Assembly: GCA_020048895.1 (NCBI GenBank)
Contig: JAIFLV010000042.1
Coordinates: 1 to 59,258, forward strand
DNA: 59,258 nucleotides
Direction of reading: 5' to 3'
Source of the DNA: Rhodoferax sp.
Lineage (GTDB): Bacteria > Pseudomonadota > Gammaproteobacteria > Burkholderiales > Burkholderiaceae_C
Positions 45,391-53,709 of the stretch are shown here, in pieces; position 1 is the first letter of the stretch; every line of letters starts with the position of its first letter. Made by a program: the position numbers and the translations under genes. Under the pieces are notes generated by a model, which saw only the letters and a program-made list of their open reading frames with translations, was not told where the DNA came from and searched no databases.

Positions 45391-46623
45391 GTGAGTACCG
45401 TGCAACGTGACATAGTGATTATTGGCTGCGGCATTTTTGGCGCGGCAATCGCCTGGGCGCTGGGACGCCGGGGCATGGGGCATCGGGTGTTGATCGTGGA
45501 CCGCCAGCCTGCGGGCAGCGGAGCGACCAGTCGGGCTGCAGGCTTGGTCACGCAAGTGCGCACTGACCCGGCTTTGCAGGCGCTGGCAGGAGAAACGCTG
45601 GCAGCTATTGCGTCGCTCAAATCCCATTTTGATGAGGATGTGGGCTGCCACGCGGTGGGTGCGCTACATATAGGGACGCTGGCCCAGCGTCCCGCCTTGG
45701 AGGCGATGCTGGCGGTGTGCACTGCGGCGGGAATTCAGGGCCAGTGGCAGGACAAGAGGCAGGTGCTGAACCAAGCGCCCTGGCTGGATGCCGGTGCTTT
45801 TGACCTCGCGACGTTTTTCCCGGACGAGTGCTATGTGGACCCCTACCTTTTGTCCAGCGCCTATCTGCGAAGGGCGCAACAAATGGGGGCGGTGCTTCGC
45901 CTTGGCACCGGTGTAGCGCAGATTACGCACGACGCAGGCGTTGTGACAGGGGTGGCGCTGAATGATGGGACGGTGCTACCGGCCCGCACCGTGGTGAACG
46001 CGGCCGGGGCCTGGAGCAACTTGCTCAGTGCGCCGCTGGGTTTGCCCTTGCCGATGGCGCCCGTACGCAGCCAATACTGGATCACCGAGCGCGCGAGTGA
46101 ATTTTCCCCGACTGGTCCCATCGTTTTCATGACCGACATTCGCGCCTACGCGCGTCCGGAAGTTGGTGCCCTTTTGTTCGGCGCCCGCGAGAGCGCACCT
46201 GCCGTAGCCGACCCGCGCGAACTGCCCGAGGAACTGCAAGGCTATGTTTTTGATGCGGCCGACCCACACGGGTGGGCCAACCTCGCGCAGGCGTTTGATT
46301 CGCTTGCCAGGTACTTTCCTGGCATTGAACGAACGGGCATCGCGCACTACATCACCGGCCCGAGCAACTACACACCCGATGGGCAACCGATCGTGGGCGC
46401 GTTCGCCGCCATCTCGGGCTTGCTGGTGGCAAGCGGCTGCAACGGCTCGGGTATCACGTATTCAGCCGGTGTGGGGCGACTCATAGCTGAGCTGATTGGC
46501 GGCGAAACGCCGTTCGTGAATGCCAGCCGCATGGACCCTGCCCGTGCACTGCACATTGACCCGTTCGACCCCGCTTTTCTACAGGCCTGCGCCCACGCAC
46601 GCGCCACCAAATCCACCGGTTGA
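45391..46623 (+). CDS. FAD-dependent amine oxidase of phosphonate cluster (PbfD-like)
   Basis: This 410-residue DAO-family flavoenzyme has the dinucleotide motif VIIGCGIFGAAIAWAL, the ATSRAAGLVTQ segment and a C-terminal FAD-closing motif YTPDGQPIVG...GCNGSGITYSAGVG. It starts at GTG (45391), 9 bp after phnW. Flavin oxidases in this position have been reported to oxidise 2-aminoethylphosphonate or its N-methyl form to phosphonoacetaldehyde; I assign that role from context, not from a diagnostic residue. A related glycine-oxidase-like role cannot be excluded. Confidence 0.75.
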   Translation: MSTVQRDIVIIGCGIFGAAIAWALGRRGMGHRVLIVDRQPAGSGATSRAAGLVTQVRTDPALQALAGETLAAIASLKSHFDEDVGCHAVGALHIGTLAQRPALEAMLAVCTAAGIQGQWQDKRQVLNQAPWLDAGAFDLATFFPDECYVDPYLLSSAYLRRAQQMGAVLRLGTGVAQITHDAGVVTGVALNDGTVLPARTVVNAAGAWSNLLSAPLGLPLPMAPVRSQYWITERASEFSPTGPIVFMTDIRAYARPEVGALLFGARESAPAVADPRELPEELQGYVFDAADPHGWANLAQAFDSLARYFPGIERTGIAHYITGPSNYTPDGQPIVGAFAAISGLLVASGCNGSGITYSAGVGRLIAELIGGETPFVNASRMDPARALHIDPFDPAFLQACAHARATKSTG

Positions 46624-46652
46624 CCCCAAACCATTACCAGGAGCACTTCCCC

Positions 46653-47465
46653 ATGCAACACACACTCGAAGCGGTCATTTTTGACTGGGCCGGCACCATT
46701 GTGGACTTTGGCTCTTTCGCGCCCACCCAGATTTTTGTCGATGCCTTTGCCGCCGCCTTCAATTTCGATCTCACGCTCGAGGAGGCACGCGGGCCCATGG
46801 GGCTGGGCAAGTGGCAACACATTGAAGCCCTGGGCAAAGACCCGGTGATTGGCGCGCGCTGGCAATCCCAGTTTGGCAAACCCATGGGACATGAGGACAT
46901 TGACCACATTTACCGCACTTTCTTGCCTCTGCAGGTCGAGCGTGTGGGCGCGCACAGCGACCTCATTCCCGGCGCATTGGAAACGGTCACGGCGCTGCGG
47001 GAACAGGGTATCAAAATTGGCTCGACCACCGGCTACCCGCGCCAGGTCATGGATCGGCTGATGGTGGAGGCTGGCGCCAAAGGCTACCGCCCCGATTGCA
47101 CCGTATGTGCCGACGACCTGGCAGCCGGCGCGCGCCCCGGGCCCTGGATGGCCTTGCAGTGCGTGCTGGATCTCAAGCTGGGTGATGTTGCCCATTGCGT
47201 CAAGGTCGATGACACGCTCCCAGGCATCTTCGAGGGCGTGCGCGCCGGCATGTGGACCGTGGGAGTTGCCCTCTCTGGCAGCCCTGCGGGCCTGACGCTG
47301 GCGCAATTCAAGAGCGCTACGGTGGAGGACTTGGCCGATATACGCAGCAAAGTGACGCCGCAGTTCAAAGCCGCTGGTGCGCACTACGTCATTGACAGCG
47401 TGGCCGACCTGGTGCCTGTACTGACCGACATTGGACGCCGCCTGGAGGCAGGCGAGCGGCCTTGA
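46653..47465 (+). CDS. phnX: Phosphonoacetaldehyde hydrolase PhnX
   Basis: This 270-residue HAD enzyme cleaves the C-P bond of phosphonoacetaldehyde to acetaldehyde and Pi. The nucleophile is Asp11 in FDWAGT, and the Schiff-base lysine that defines the family is Lys53 in MGLGKWQHIEALG. TTGYPRQVMDRL and VKVDDTLPGIFEG are other HAD motifs. The ATG at 46653 has AGGAG upstream; it is the last gene of the operon. Confidence 0.95.
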   Translation: MQHTLEAVIFDWAGTIVDFGSFAPTQIFVDAFAAAFNFDLTLEEARGPMGLGKWQHIEALGKDPVIGARWQSQFGKPMGHEDIDHIYRTFLPLQVERVGAHSDLIPGALETVTALREQGIKIGSTTGYPRQVMDRLMVEAGAKGYRPDCTVCADDLAAGARPGPWMALQCVLDLKLGDVAHCVKVDDTLPGIFEGVRAGMWTVGVALSGSPAGLTLAQFKSATVEDLADIRSKVTPQFKAAGAHYVIDSVADLVPVLTDIGRRLEAGERP

Positions 47466-47530
47466 TTCGAAACTGAGCGCGCGACAGGGCTGGACGTGCC
47501 GGAAGCTGAAAACGTTCAAAAGAAAACATG

Positions 47531-47579
47531 CTGTAGCGCTTGCGGAATAAGCGTAGCCAGCTACGAAATCAGGAGCAAA
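47531..47579. repeat. Comamonadaceae-type intergenic repeat (copy 2)
   Basis: CTGTAGCGCTTGCGGAATAA followed by GCGTAGCCAGCTACGAAATC. CGCTT pairs with AAGCG, and the outer CTGTAGC...GCCAGCTA frame matches the copy at 35311-35375, with a different but self-complementary centre. It follows phnX and may serve as its 3' border. Confidence 0.5.
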
Positions 47580-47678
47580 TTACGGTGCGCATCTTCTTCT
47601 TGAGCGGCAGTGGCAGCGGGAGTGGCACACTAAACTTCTGCCAGACTGCCTCATTTACTCAAAACTAAGCTGAGCACC

Positions 47679-48359
47679 GTGTACCGCAATAGTGAGCGAC
47701 TAATCGTTTTTGACGCCGATGGCACCATCATTGATGCGTTCAATGCCATCAACCGAACGTTTTCGACGCATGGAATGGATCTCGGTGATTTGGAGAGATT
47801 TCAAAAAAGGCACAACCTCTTCAAGTATTTGGGCGGAATCAAGGAGTTTCCTTTCAACCTGAAGAAGCAGTTGGGCAAACAGAGTCGCAAAGCGATCCTG
47901 GCAACGCTCACCGACGTATATAGAGAGGATGCAAAACTTTATCCTGGTGTTGCTGACCTCATCCGCGACCTCATTGCTGCACCTGCCATTCGTGTGGGCA
48001 TCGTCACACGCAACATTACGAACGAACCTGCGCTGACGCTTCGCAAGTTGCTGGCGCGACACGATGTCGATGTAGACAGCCTGGACTTTTTGGACCACGT
48101 GCCATTGGGTCAGGAGAAAACCTTGGCATTTAGAGCCATCAGAAGGCGCTTCGACATCAACCCGGCACGTTCCTTTGCCTGTGGCGATGAGCATAAGGAC
48201 TTCATGGCCGCCATGACGGCGGGCATGCATTCCTTCATGGTGTCATACGGTTTTGAAGACTTTGCACGGCTGACGAAGAAGTTTGCGGTGCCAGAGGACC
48301 TCATCTCGAAAACTCCCGCAGAGTTTTGCGCGCGCGTTCGGCATGCGCTGGATGTATAG
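47679..48359 (+). CDS. HAD-family phosphatase (phosphoglycolate-phosphatase-like)
   Basis: This 226-residue haloacid-dehalogenase hydrolase has motif I FDADGT (nucleophile Asp), motif II in VGIVTRN, motif III Lys near GQEKTLAF and motif IV in FACGDEHKDF. An alpha-helical cap lies after motif I. It begins at GTG (47679). The substrate is unknown. It lies between the phosphonate operon and small-protein genes. Confidence 0.82.
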   Translation: MYRNSERLIVFDADGTIIDAFNAINRTFSTHGMDLGDLERFQKRHNLFKYLGGIKEFPFNLKKQLGKQSRKAILATLTDVYREDAKLYPGVADLIRDLIAAPAIRVGIVTRNITNEPALTLRKLLARHDVDVDSLDFLDHVPLGQEKTLAFRAIRRRFDINPARSFACGDEHKDFMAAMTAGMHSFMVSYGFEDFARLTKKFAVPEDLISKTPAEFCARVRHALDV

Positions 48360-48446
48360 GACGCGACAGGATCCTGCAGGTGCTGTCACACAACCGTCGC
48401 CTAGTCTCGGTAGGATGTTAGTTCCATATTGAGCCGGAGCTTAACG

Positions 48447-48698
48447 ATGACGACCAAGTCCATACGCGAACGGATTCAAGAGGAGGAGGATCTTGAAACC
48501 CCCAAGAAATCCATAGTTGCAGAACCCACAAACTTGAAGAACACGAGATCGTGCTATTTCTGTTCAACCCACCACCTCCTGGCAAAGGGGGTGATTGGCA
48601 GACTACTCGGTAGAAACGAGTTTTTTTGTTCTCTGGCTTGCAAGGACAAAGTGCTCAGCCCTGCGGGTGGTGCGTCTCGCGCACGCCTCTTTCGTTAG
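48447..48698 (+). CDS. Small Cys4 zinc-binding-like protein (paralogue of 21173-21430)
   Basis: This 83-residue protein carries CYFCSTH (Cys36, Cys39, His42) and CSLACK (Cys61, Cys65). The spacing C-x2-C-x2-H-x18-C-S-x2-C-K is identical to the 85-residue protein at 21173. An acidic N-terminal helix and a glycine-rich basic tail flank it. GGAG lies 7 bp before the ATG at 48447. Function is unknown. Confidence 0.65.
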   Translation: MTTKSIRERIQEEEDLETPKKSIVAEPTNLKNTRSCYFCSTHHLLAKGVIGRLLGRNEFFCSLACKDKVLSPAGGASRARLFR

Positions 48699-48892
48699 CA
48701 ATTACGTACCAATCGTCCGCCAGTGCGGTTCAAAGTTCTTGGATAGTGCAAACGCAATTGACGATGTGAGGAATTGTGGAACTTTTGTGCCTCAATGGTT
48801 TCCAGAATTTTTTTCACTACATCATCTTCCTTACCGTACCGCGCGTGGTACTTATTGAACAATCTTTCCAAATTTTGAAGGTTTCTATGCAT
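48695..48892 (-). CDS. Small helical protein of unknown function
   Basis: A 65-residue frame starts at ATG 48892 with GGAG at 8-bp spacing. The first 38 residues (MHRNLQNLERLFNKYHARYG, then KEDDVVKKILETIEAQKF) are amphipathic and look like a small Burkholderiales helical protein. The basic tail looks less certain. It overlaps the end of the plus-strand zinc-protein gene by 4 bp. Confidence 0.5.
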   Translation of the reverse strand: MHRNLQNLERLFNKYHARYGKEDDVVKKILETIEAQKFHNSSHRQLRLHYPRTLNRTGGRLVRNC

Positions 48893-49036
48893 CGTTCGGA
48901 CTCCAGGCAGAGCATGATAGCTTTTGGCTCGAGAGAAATTTGCCTTTGGTCGCCAAGTTTGATGCATCACAATGTTTCGCGGGAAATGGACTGTCGAGCT
49001 CGCTATTTGTAGACAACAGCCGGCCCCGGAAATGAC

Positions 49037-50539
49037 ATGGATCAATATAAATCACCAACATCAAAGCAGGAAGCACGAGAGATCGAGCTGAAGCTCACAC
49101 TTCCGTATCCGGACCGGGACGACGCGATCAGAATGTTGCGTAAAGCAGCACCACTGTCTCGAAAAAAATCAGTACAACAAAACCTGTTGAGTGTTTACTA
49201 CGATACGCCCGAACAGGAATTGCGAAAAGTGCGGATCGCGCTTCGAGTCCGTCGAGTCGATTCCAGTACGGGACCCGTGTGGGTGCAGACCCTGAAAACG
49301 GGTGGGGCCAGCGGATCAGCACTTACCCTGCGTGGGGAATGGGAAGAGAATGTACAAAGCAGCGATCTAGACCTGAAAGCGCTTAAAGCATCGCCGTGGC
49401 GCGACATTGATCCGGATGGCACCCTGCACAAGGCACTTGCTCCTTGTTTCATTACCCGATTTGAACGCACAACGTGGCAGGTCCGCGCAATGGATCAAAG
49501 CCTGATCGAAGTGGCGCTCGATATCGGACAGATTGAGTCCGATGGCAAGTACGCTCCTATCTGCGAACTTGAACTCGAGTTGAAAGCGGGTACAACATCA
49601 TCCCTCCTCGATCTGGCGCAAGGCCTTGCAACAAGTGTTGCCTTAGTTCCGGCTGGCCTGAGCAAGGCGCAGCGTGGCTACGCACTGGCGGACGGGACGC
49701 TGGACATGCCGCAACGCGCGCGCCCTCCCAAGCTACGCGCAGACCAACCTTTGGTGGAGGCGGCCCAACAGGTATTTCGCGAAACGTTTTATCAGTTCAC
49801 AAGAAACCTGGACATCTTGCTGTTGACCGATAACGCTGAAGTTGTCCATCAGGCGCGAGTAGGGTGGCGGCGATTGAAGAGTGCGCTGCGCCTCTTCAAG
49901 CCTGCATTGGTCCAGGAGCGAATTCCTGATGTTGCTTCGATGCAGCGGTTGCTGGATGCGTTGGGTCGAATGCGTGATCTGGATGTGGCTTTGGTGGAGA
50001 CGTTGCCACTGATAGCGCCGGTCTACACATCCGGCGATCCTGGTCGGCAATTGCTCTGGAGCAACTTCATCCAGGCCACAGCAGAGGCGGCGAAAAGCCA
50101 GCGCACAACAGTTCGCGACGCTATTCGGGACCCCTCAGTGGGCGCAACGCTGCTCAACATTACTCGGTATATTGAAGGCATATCTCCCACTGACGCAGTT
50201 GGCACGGAATCAAAATCTCACCGGCTTGAATCATGGGCAGAACGCCACCTGCGTAAACTCAAACGAAAGCTGGAACTTGCCGTCGAAGTTGCGACAGACA
50301 AGGACAGCCAGCATCGTGCACGAATGCTTGCAAAAGGGCTACGGTACGGTGTGGAGTCCACACAATCGGTATTGCCAAACCGAATTTCAAAACGTTGGTT
50401 AAAGAAGGCTGCCGCTTTGCAAGGCTCTATTGGGCTTAGCCGGGACCTTCAGCGGCTTCACCAATTCGCTGCCGAGTTCGGTGCAGACGCCGGTTTAGTG
50501 GAGTTTCTGCGTGGATACGGTAGTGGCATCGGCCGGTGA
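49037..50539 (+). CDS. CYTH-CHAD domain protein (polyphosphate-linked)
   Basis: This 500-residue protein has an N-terminal CYTH triphosphate tunnel domain with the signature EIELK (ExExK, residues 15-19), then paired strands such as VYYDTPEQELRKVRIALRVRR and CELELELKAG. From about residue 230 a CHAD helical bundle follows (VHQARVGWRRLKSALRLFKP; MRDLDVALVE). CYTH enzymes hydrolyse tripolyphosphate, and CHAD domains bind polyphosphate granules. It lies near ppk2, which supports a polyphosphate role. Confidence 0.9.
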   Translation: MDQYKSPTSKQEAREIELKLTLPYPDRDDAIRMLRKAAPLSRKKSVQQNLLSVYYDTPEQELRKVRIALRVRRVDSSTGPVWVQTLKTGGASGSALTLRGEWEENVQSSDLDLKALKASPWRDIDPDGTLHKALAPCFITRFERTTWQVRAMDQSLIEVALDIGQIESDGKYAPICELELELKAGTTSSLLDLAQGLATSVALVPAGLSKAQRGYALADGTLDMPQRARPPKLRADQPLVEAAQQVFRETFYQFTRNLDILLLTDNAEVVHQARVGWRRLKSALRLFKPALVQERIPDVASMQRLLDALGRMRDLDVALVETLPLIAPVYTSGDPGRQLLWSNFIQATAEAAKSQRTTVRDAIRDPSVGATLLNITRYIEGISPTDAVGTESKSHRLESWAERHLRKLKRKLELAVEVATDKDSQHRARMLAKGLRYGVESTQSVLPNRISKRWLKKAAALQGSIGLSRDLQRLHQFAAEFGADAGLVEFLRGYGSGIGR

Positions 50540-50641
50540 CAAGAACCCAGTCGCTATCGGCTCCCGCGAAAGCTCACCCCAAGTCGCCAGCCCCATCAAG
50601 CGATGACGATTGGGAAACGTTTTGATTCAGCATGAGGACAT

Positions 50642-50677
50642 CTTTCATTGGGCAGTCAAGAGTCATGAAACTTTCAT
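50642..50677 (+). promoter_or_regulatory. Two adjacent Pho-box-like sites before a small zinc-ribbon gene
   Basis: CTTTCATTGGGCAGTCAA (50642-50659) and GAGTCATGAAACTTTCAT (50660-50677) each give two half-sites 4 bp apart with 5-6/7 matches. They lie 45-80 bp before the ATG at 50722. The matches are imperfect, and no strong -10 is visible. Confidence 0.4.
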
Positions 50678-50721
50678 GGGGTTAGTGGAACATCGCGACA
50701 CAGCATCTGACCAAGGAAATC

Positions 50722-50898
50722 ATGCGCAGTAACGTTAAGCCCCTGTCTCAAGACGGACCTTTACGTGGGTCTTCTCGGTTTCGCTTTTGTTCTGGAAATT
50801 GCAAAGGATCACGTCCGCCCGAAGGAGGTGTTGAATTGGCTCCAGGAAATTGGCGATGTGTCAATTGTTGGATCCAGATGAGTCGCAAACTGCTATAG
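50722..50898 (+). CDS. 58-residue Cys4 zinc-ribbon-like protein
   Basis: ATG at 50722 is preceded by AAGGA at 5 bp. The 58-residue product carries FCSGNCKG (Cys23, Cys27) and WRCVNCW (Cys46, Cys49), spacing C-x3-C-x18-C-x2-C, with the linker RPPEGGVELAPGN between them. Four paired cysteines in so short a frame, plus the ribosome binding site and Pho-box-like sites upstream, make it a likely real gene. Its spacing differs from the two other small zinc-like proteins of the window. Function is unknown. Confidence 0.65.
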   Translation: MRSNVKPLSQDGPLRGSSRFRFCSGNCKGSRPPEGGVELAPGNWRCVNCWIQMSRKLL

Positions 50899-51235
50899 CA
50901 TGTTCTAGTGATTTGATCTTTTGACAGCCCGGTTTGCAGCAAGTCAGTTCATGTGATCAGTGCTTTACTATCGGCCATGAAATCTGAGCGAATTGTGTGA
51001 CACGGCGAACGCATCCCCAGGACACACTTCAAATCCTCGGCTCAAAGATACTGAATAGGTGACTCATCACCGCCTGCAATTCAGCGAGCTAAAGTTGTCA
51101 TCATTTTGAAACAACGATCTGCGATAAGCAGAGCCAAATGCAATCAGTCCGCTGGACTGTGACGGCAAGACACAAGACGACTCACACCCATAGTGTGAAT
51201 TTGCACACCAATTAGCAACGACTCCTATTGAAGCC
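50899..51235. other. 337-bp region upstream of ppk2
   Basis: I see no gene here. It holds a weak Pho-box promoter candidate (51095-51128) and the inverted repeat CACACCCATAGTGTG-like tract near 51186-51200. The remainder shows nothing I can name. Confidence 0.4.
51095..51128 (+). promoter_or_regulatory. Weak Pho-box promoter candidate for ppk2
   Basis: TTGTCATCATTTTGAAAC gives a 6/7 and a 3-4/7 half-site, and GATAAG lies exactly 10 bp downstream (51123-51128). The spacing is right but the second half-site is poor. Confidence 0.35.
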
Positions 51236-52162
51236 ATGACCTCAAAATTAGTTCAGTACGAAGAAGAGCTGGTTCGCCGAATTCGTCAAGATCTTCTGGA
51301 CGGATATGACGAAGAGTTGGAGATGGAGTTGGAAGAGCGCAACATCGAAGAGCTCAATGCCTATGGCCAGCCACTCTCGCACAATGAAAAGCTGGCGAGG
51401 CGCCAGTATTTTCAAGAATTGTTTCGACTCCAGGGCGAGTTGGTCAAGTTGCAGGACTGGGTTGTGCGCAGCAAGCACAAGGTAGTGATTCTCTTTGAGG
51501 GCCGTGACGCAGCAGGTAAGGGTGGAGTGATCAAGCGCATCACGCAGCGCTTGAACCCGCGCGTGGTGCGGGTCGCGGCGCTGCCAGCGCCCAACGACCG
51601 GGAAAAGACTCAGTGGTACTTCCAGCGCTACGTTCCGCACCTTCCAGCGGCTGGTGAGATGGTCTTGTTCGACCGGAGTTGGTACAACCGGGCGGGTGTT
51701 GAACGGGTGATGGGATTTTGCAACGATGAAGAGTACGAAGAGTTTTTCCGCACAGTACCTGAGTTCGAAAAGATGCTGGTGCGCTCCGGGATTCAGTTGA
51801 TCAAGTATTGGTTCTCGATCACGGATGACGAGCAGCATTCGCGATTTCTGGGCCGTATCCATGATCCGCTGAAGCAGTGGAAGCTCAGTCCCATGGATCT
51901 TGAATCACGGGTTCGTTGGGAAGCCTACACCAAGGCCAAGGAAGTAATGCTGGAGCGCACACATATCCCGGAAGCCCCCTGGTGGGTTGTGCAAGCGGTG
52001 GACAAGAAGAAGGCACGCTTGAACTGCATTCACCACCTGCTGGAACAAATTCCATATCACGAGGTGGAACAACCCAGCGTCGAATTGCCGCAACGGGTTC
52101 ACCACGAGGACTACACCAGGCAGCCAGTTCCCCAAGAAATGATGGTGCCAGATATCTACTGA
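51236..52162 (+). CDS. ppk2: Polyphosphate kinase 2 (PPK2)
   Basis: This 308-residue single-domain PPK2 (thymidylate-kinase-like fold) transfers phosphate between polyphosphate and nucleoside diphosphates. Walker A is FEGRDAAGKGG, the family motif RVAALPAPNDREKTQWYFQR follows, Walker B is VLFDRSWYNRAGVERVMGF, and the lid segment is SPMDLESRVRWEAYTKAKE. The acidic N-terminal extension of about 45 residues is usual. It probably regenerates ATP or GTP from stored polyphosphate, complementing ppx and the CYTH-CHAD protein. Confidence 0.94.
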   Translation: MTSKLVQYEEELVRRIRQDLLDGYDEELEMELEERNIEELNAYGQPLSHNEKLARRQYFQELFRLQGELVKLQDWVVRSKHKVVILFEGRDAAGKGGVIKRITQRLNPRVVRVAALPAPNDREKTQWYFQRYVPHLPAAGEMVLFDRSWYNRAGVERVMGFCNDEEYEEFFRTVPEFEKMLVRSGIQLIKYWFSITDDEQHSRFLGRIHDPLKQWKLSPMDLESRVRWEAYTKAKEVMLERTHIPEAPWWVVQAVDKKKARLNCIHHLLEQIPYHEVEQPSVELPQRVHHEDYTRQPVPQEMMVPDIY

Positions 52163-52178
52163 AGCGAAGGCACACTTT

Positions 52179-52207
52179 TTTGTCACAAATTTGACACCTG
52201 GTTTCAT
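52179..52207 (+). promoter_or_regulatory. Pho box with three in-register half-sites before a GGDEF gene
   Basis: TTGTCAC (52179-52185), TTGACAC (52190-52196) and GTTTCAT (52201-52207) lie in exact 11-bp register (6/7, 5/7, 5/7). The start codon of the GGDEF gene is 66 bp downstream. Register over three sites raises the likelihood of PhoB binding. Confidence 0.55.
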
Positions 52208-52272
52208 CACAATACTCTGAAGCAGGTTGTAAACCGGCATGACCCGGCTGCCGTCACTTTCAAGCTGACCAA

Positions 52273-53583
52273 ATGAAGCTGACCACCAAGTTTTCAGTGG
52301 GTGTTGGGCTCATCACCATGGGCATAGTCATAGCTGCTGCCATGGCTGTGGTGATAAACCAAAGATTCAACTCCCATGTCGAAATGATTGGCAATGATGT
52401 GCTTCCAGCGATCGCAACATTCGACGGACTGGAAATTGATGCCCAGAGAACCCGGGCACTTGTCTTGGAAATGCTCATCACCGAAGACCAAGACAGCATG
52501 GTCAGCCTGGCCGCTGAGCTTGACAGTGTTGGCGCAGGTTCAGCAGACCTTTTACGTCGCTTTGCGCCGAACGCAGATAGCGATGAACTGGCAAAGTTGC
52601 AATTCCAAGACATTCTTTCCAAACGGACCAAAGCCCAACAACAGATGCAGACCGTCAAGGCGCTTGCACTCCAAAATGACATGACGAGCGCCAAGACCGA
52701 GTGGCGCAGGATGGACCTCAATTTCAATGAACTGGAAAACATTTTGCGCGATGCTCGGGAAATCGTACTCCGCGAGGCAGATCGGCAAGTATCTGAAGCC
52801 GCTCAAACATTGAAACAGTCTCAGTGGATCGTTGCTATTGGATCCATCACAATTCTTGCAATCAATGCATGCATACTGATTTGGGCATACCTCAACATTG
52901 CATCGCCGATTCAAAGTCTTGCGTTGGAACTTGATCATTTCGAGCGCTCACCCAATTTGAAGATGCGGTTCACTGCGCAAAATGTGTCGGAGCTGAGCGT
53001 TATCGCGCGATCACTCAACAGGTTGATGGAATGGGTGCACTCTCATTCAGAAAAGCTGCAAGAGCAGCGGGACCAGATTCATCAGTTGGCGCACCATGAT
53101 CAGTTGACCGGGCTTCCACTTTGGCGTCTTGGTAAAGACCGGTTGGAACTGGCGATCGCCTGGTCGCAACGCACACTGGATCCTATTGGAGTGATGTTTG
53201 TTGATCTTGACGGATTCAAAGCGATCAACGACACCTACGGTCATGATGCAGGCGACTTCTTGCTGCGCGAAATAGCCAACCGTCTGAAAGGGCAACTGCG
53301 AATTGAGGATACGGTGGCCAGAATGGGCGGCGATGAATTTGTGGTGGTACTCGCCCGTCAAGCATCGGAATTTGAGACCCAGCATATTGCGCTTCGCATA
53401 ATTGAAGCGGTAAATCGCGAAGTGACCTTCGAGACGCATCTACTTCACGTCGGCATCAGTATCGGAATCGCAGTCTATCCAACGCATGGGCGTGACGTTG
53501 ACTCATTGCTCAACGCTGCAGACAAGGCAATGTATTCGGTTAAACGAACGGGCAAGAACAGCTTTTCGTTCTACTCGGAATGA
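52273..53583 (+). CDS. Membrane diguanylate cyclase with four-helix-bundle sensor
   Basis: This 436-residue protein has a first membrane segment (GVGLITMGIVIAAAMAVVI), a periplasmic four-helix bundle of about 150 residues as in chemoreceptors, a second segment (WIVAIGSITILAINACILIWAY), a HAMP-like region and a GGDEF domain. The active site MGGDEF is intact and RIED 5 residues before it forms an inhibitory I-site. It should make c-di-GMP. It follows ppk2 and precedes a small protein and a PilZ gene. Confidence 0.88.
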   Translation: MKLTTKFSVGVGLITMGIVIAAAMAVVINQRFNSHVEMIGNDVLPAIATFDGLEIDAQRTRALVLEMLITEDQDSMVSLAAELDSVGAGSADLLRRFAPNADSDELAKLQFQDILSKRTKAQQQMQTVKALALQNDMTSAKTEWRRMDLNFNELENILRDAREIVLREADRQVSEAAQTLKQSQWIVAIGSITILAINACILIWAYLNIASPIQSLALELDHFERSPNLKMRFTAQNVSELSVIARSLNRLMEWVHSHSEKLQEQRDQIHQLAHHDQLTGLPLWRLGKDRLELAIAWSQRTLDPIGVMFVDLDGFKAINDTYGHDAGDFLLREIANRLKGQLRIEDTVARMGGDEFVVVLARQASEFETQHIALRIIEAVNREVTFETHLLHVGISIGIAVYPTHGRDVDSLLNAADKAMYSVKRTGKNSFSFYSE

Positions 53584-53611
53584 ATTCGCAAACCCACAGC
53601 ATTACATAACA

Positions 53612-53629
53612 ATGACTTAAATGTGACAA
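53612..53629 (-). promoter_or_regulatory. Weak reverse-oriented Pho-box-like site
   Basis: The minus strand reads TTGTCACATTTAAGTCAT (6/7 and 5/7, 4-bp spacer). It lies between the GGDEF gene and the following small gene but points upstream, so a role for either gene is doubtful. Confidence 0.25.
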
Positions 53630-53709
53630 AAAAATTATGAATCTTTTGTTAGTAATAGTTGCCCTGAATTGCGCTAGATTTGTCCCATCAATTTTGAAAC
53701 GGAGCTCCT

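Noticed and set aside
53612..53629. Pho box for the small gene and PilZ
   Set aside because: The site faces the wrong way and matches are modest; these genes more likely share the GGDEF transcript. Kept only as a low-confidence site.
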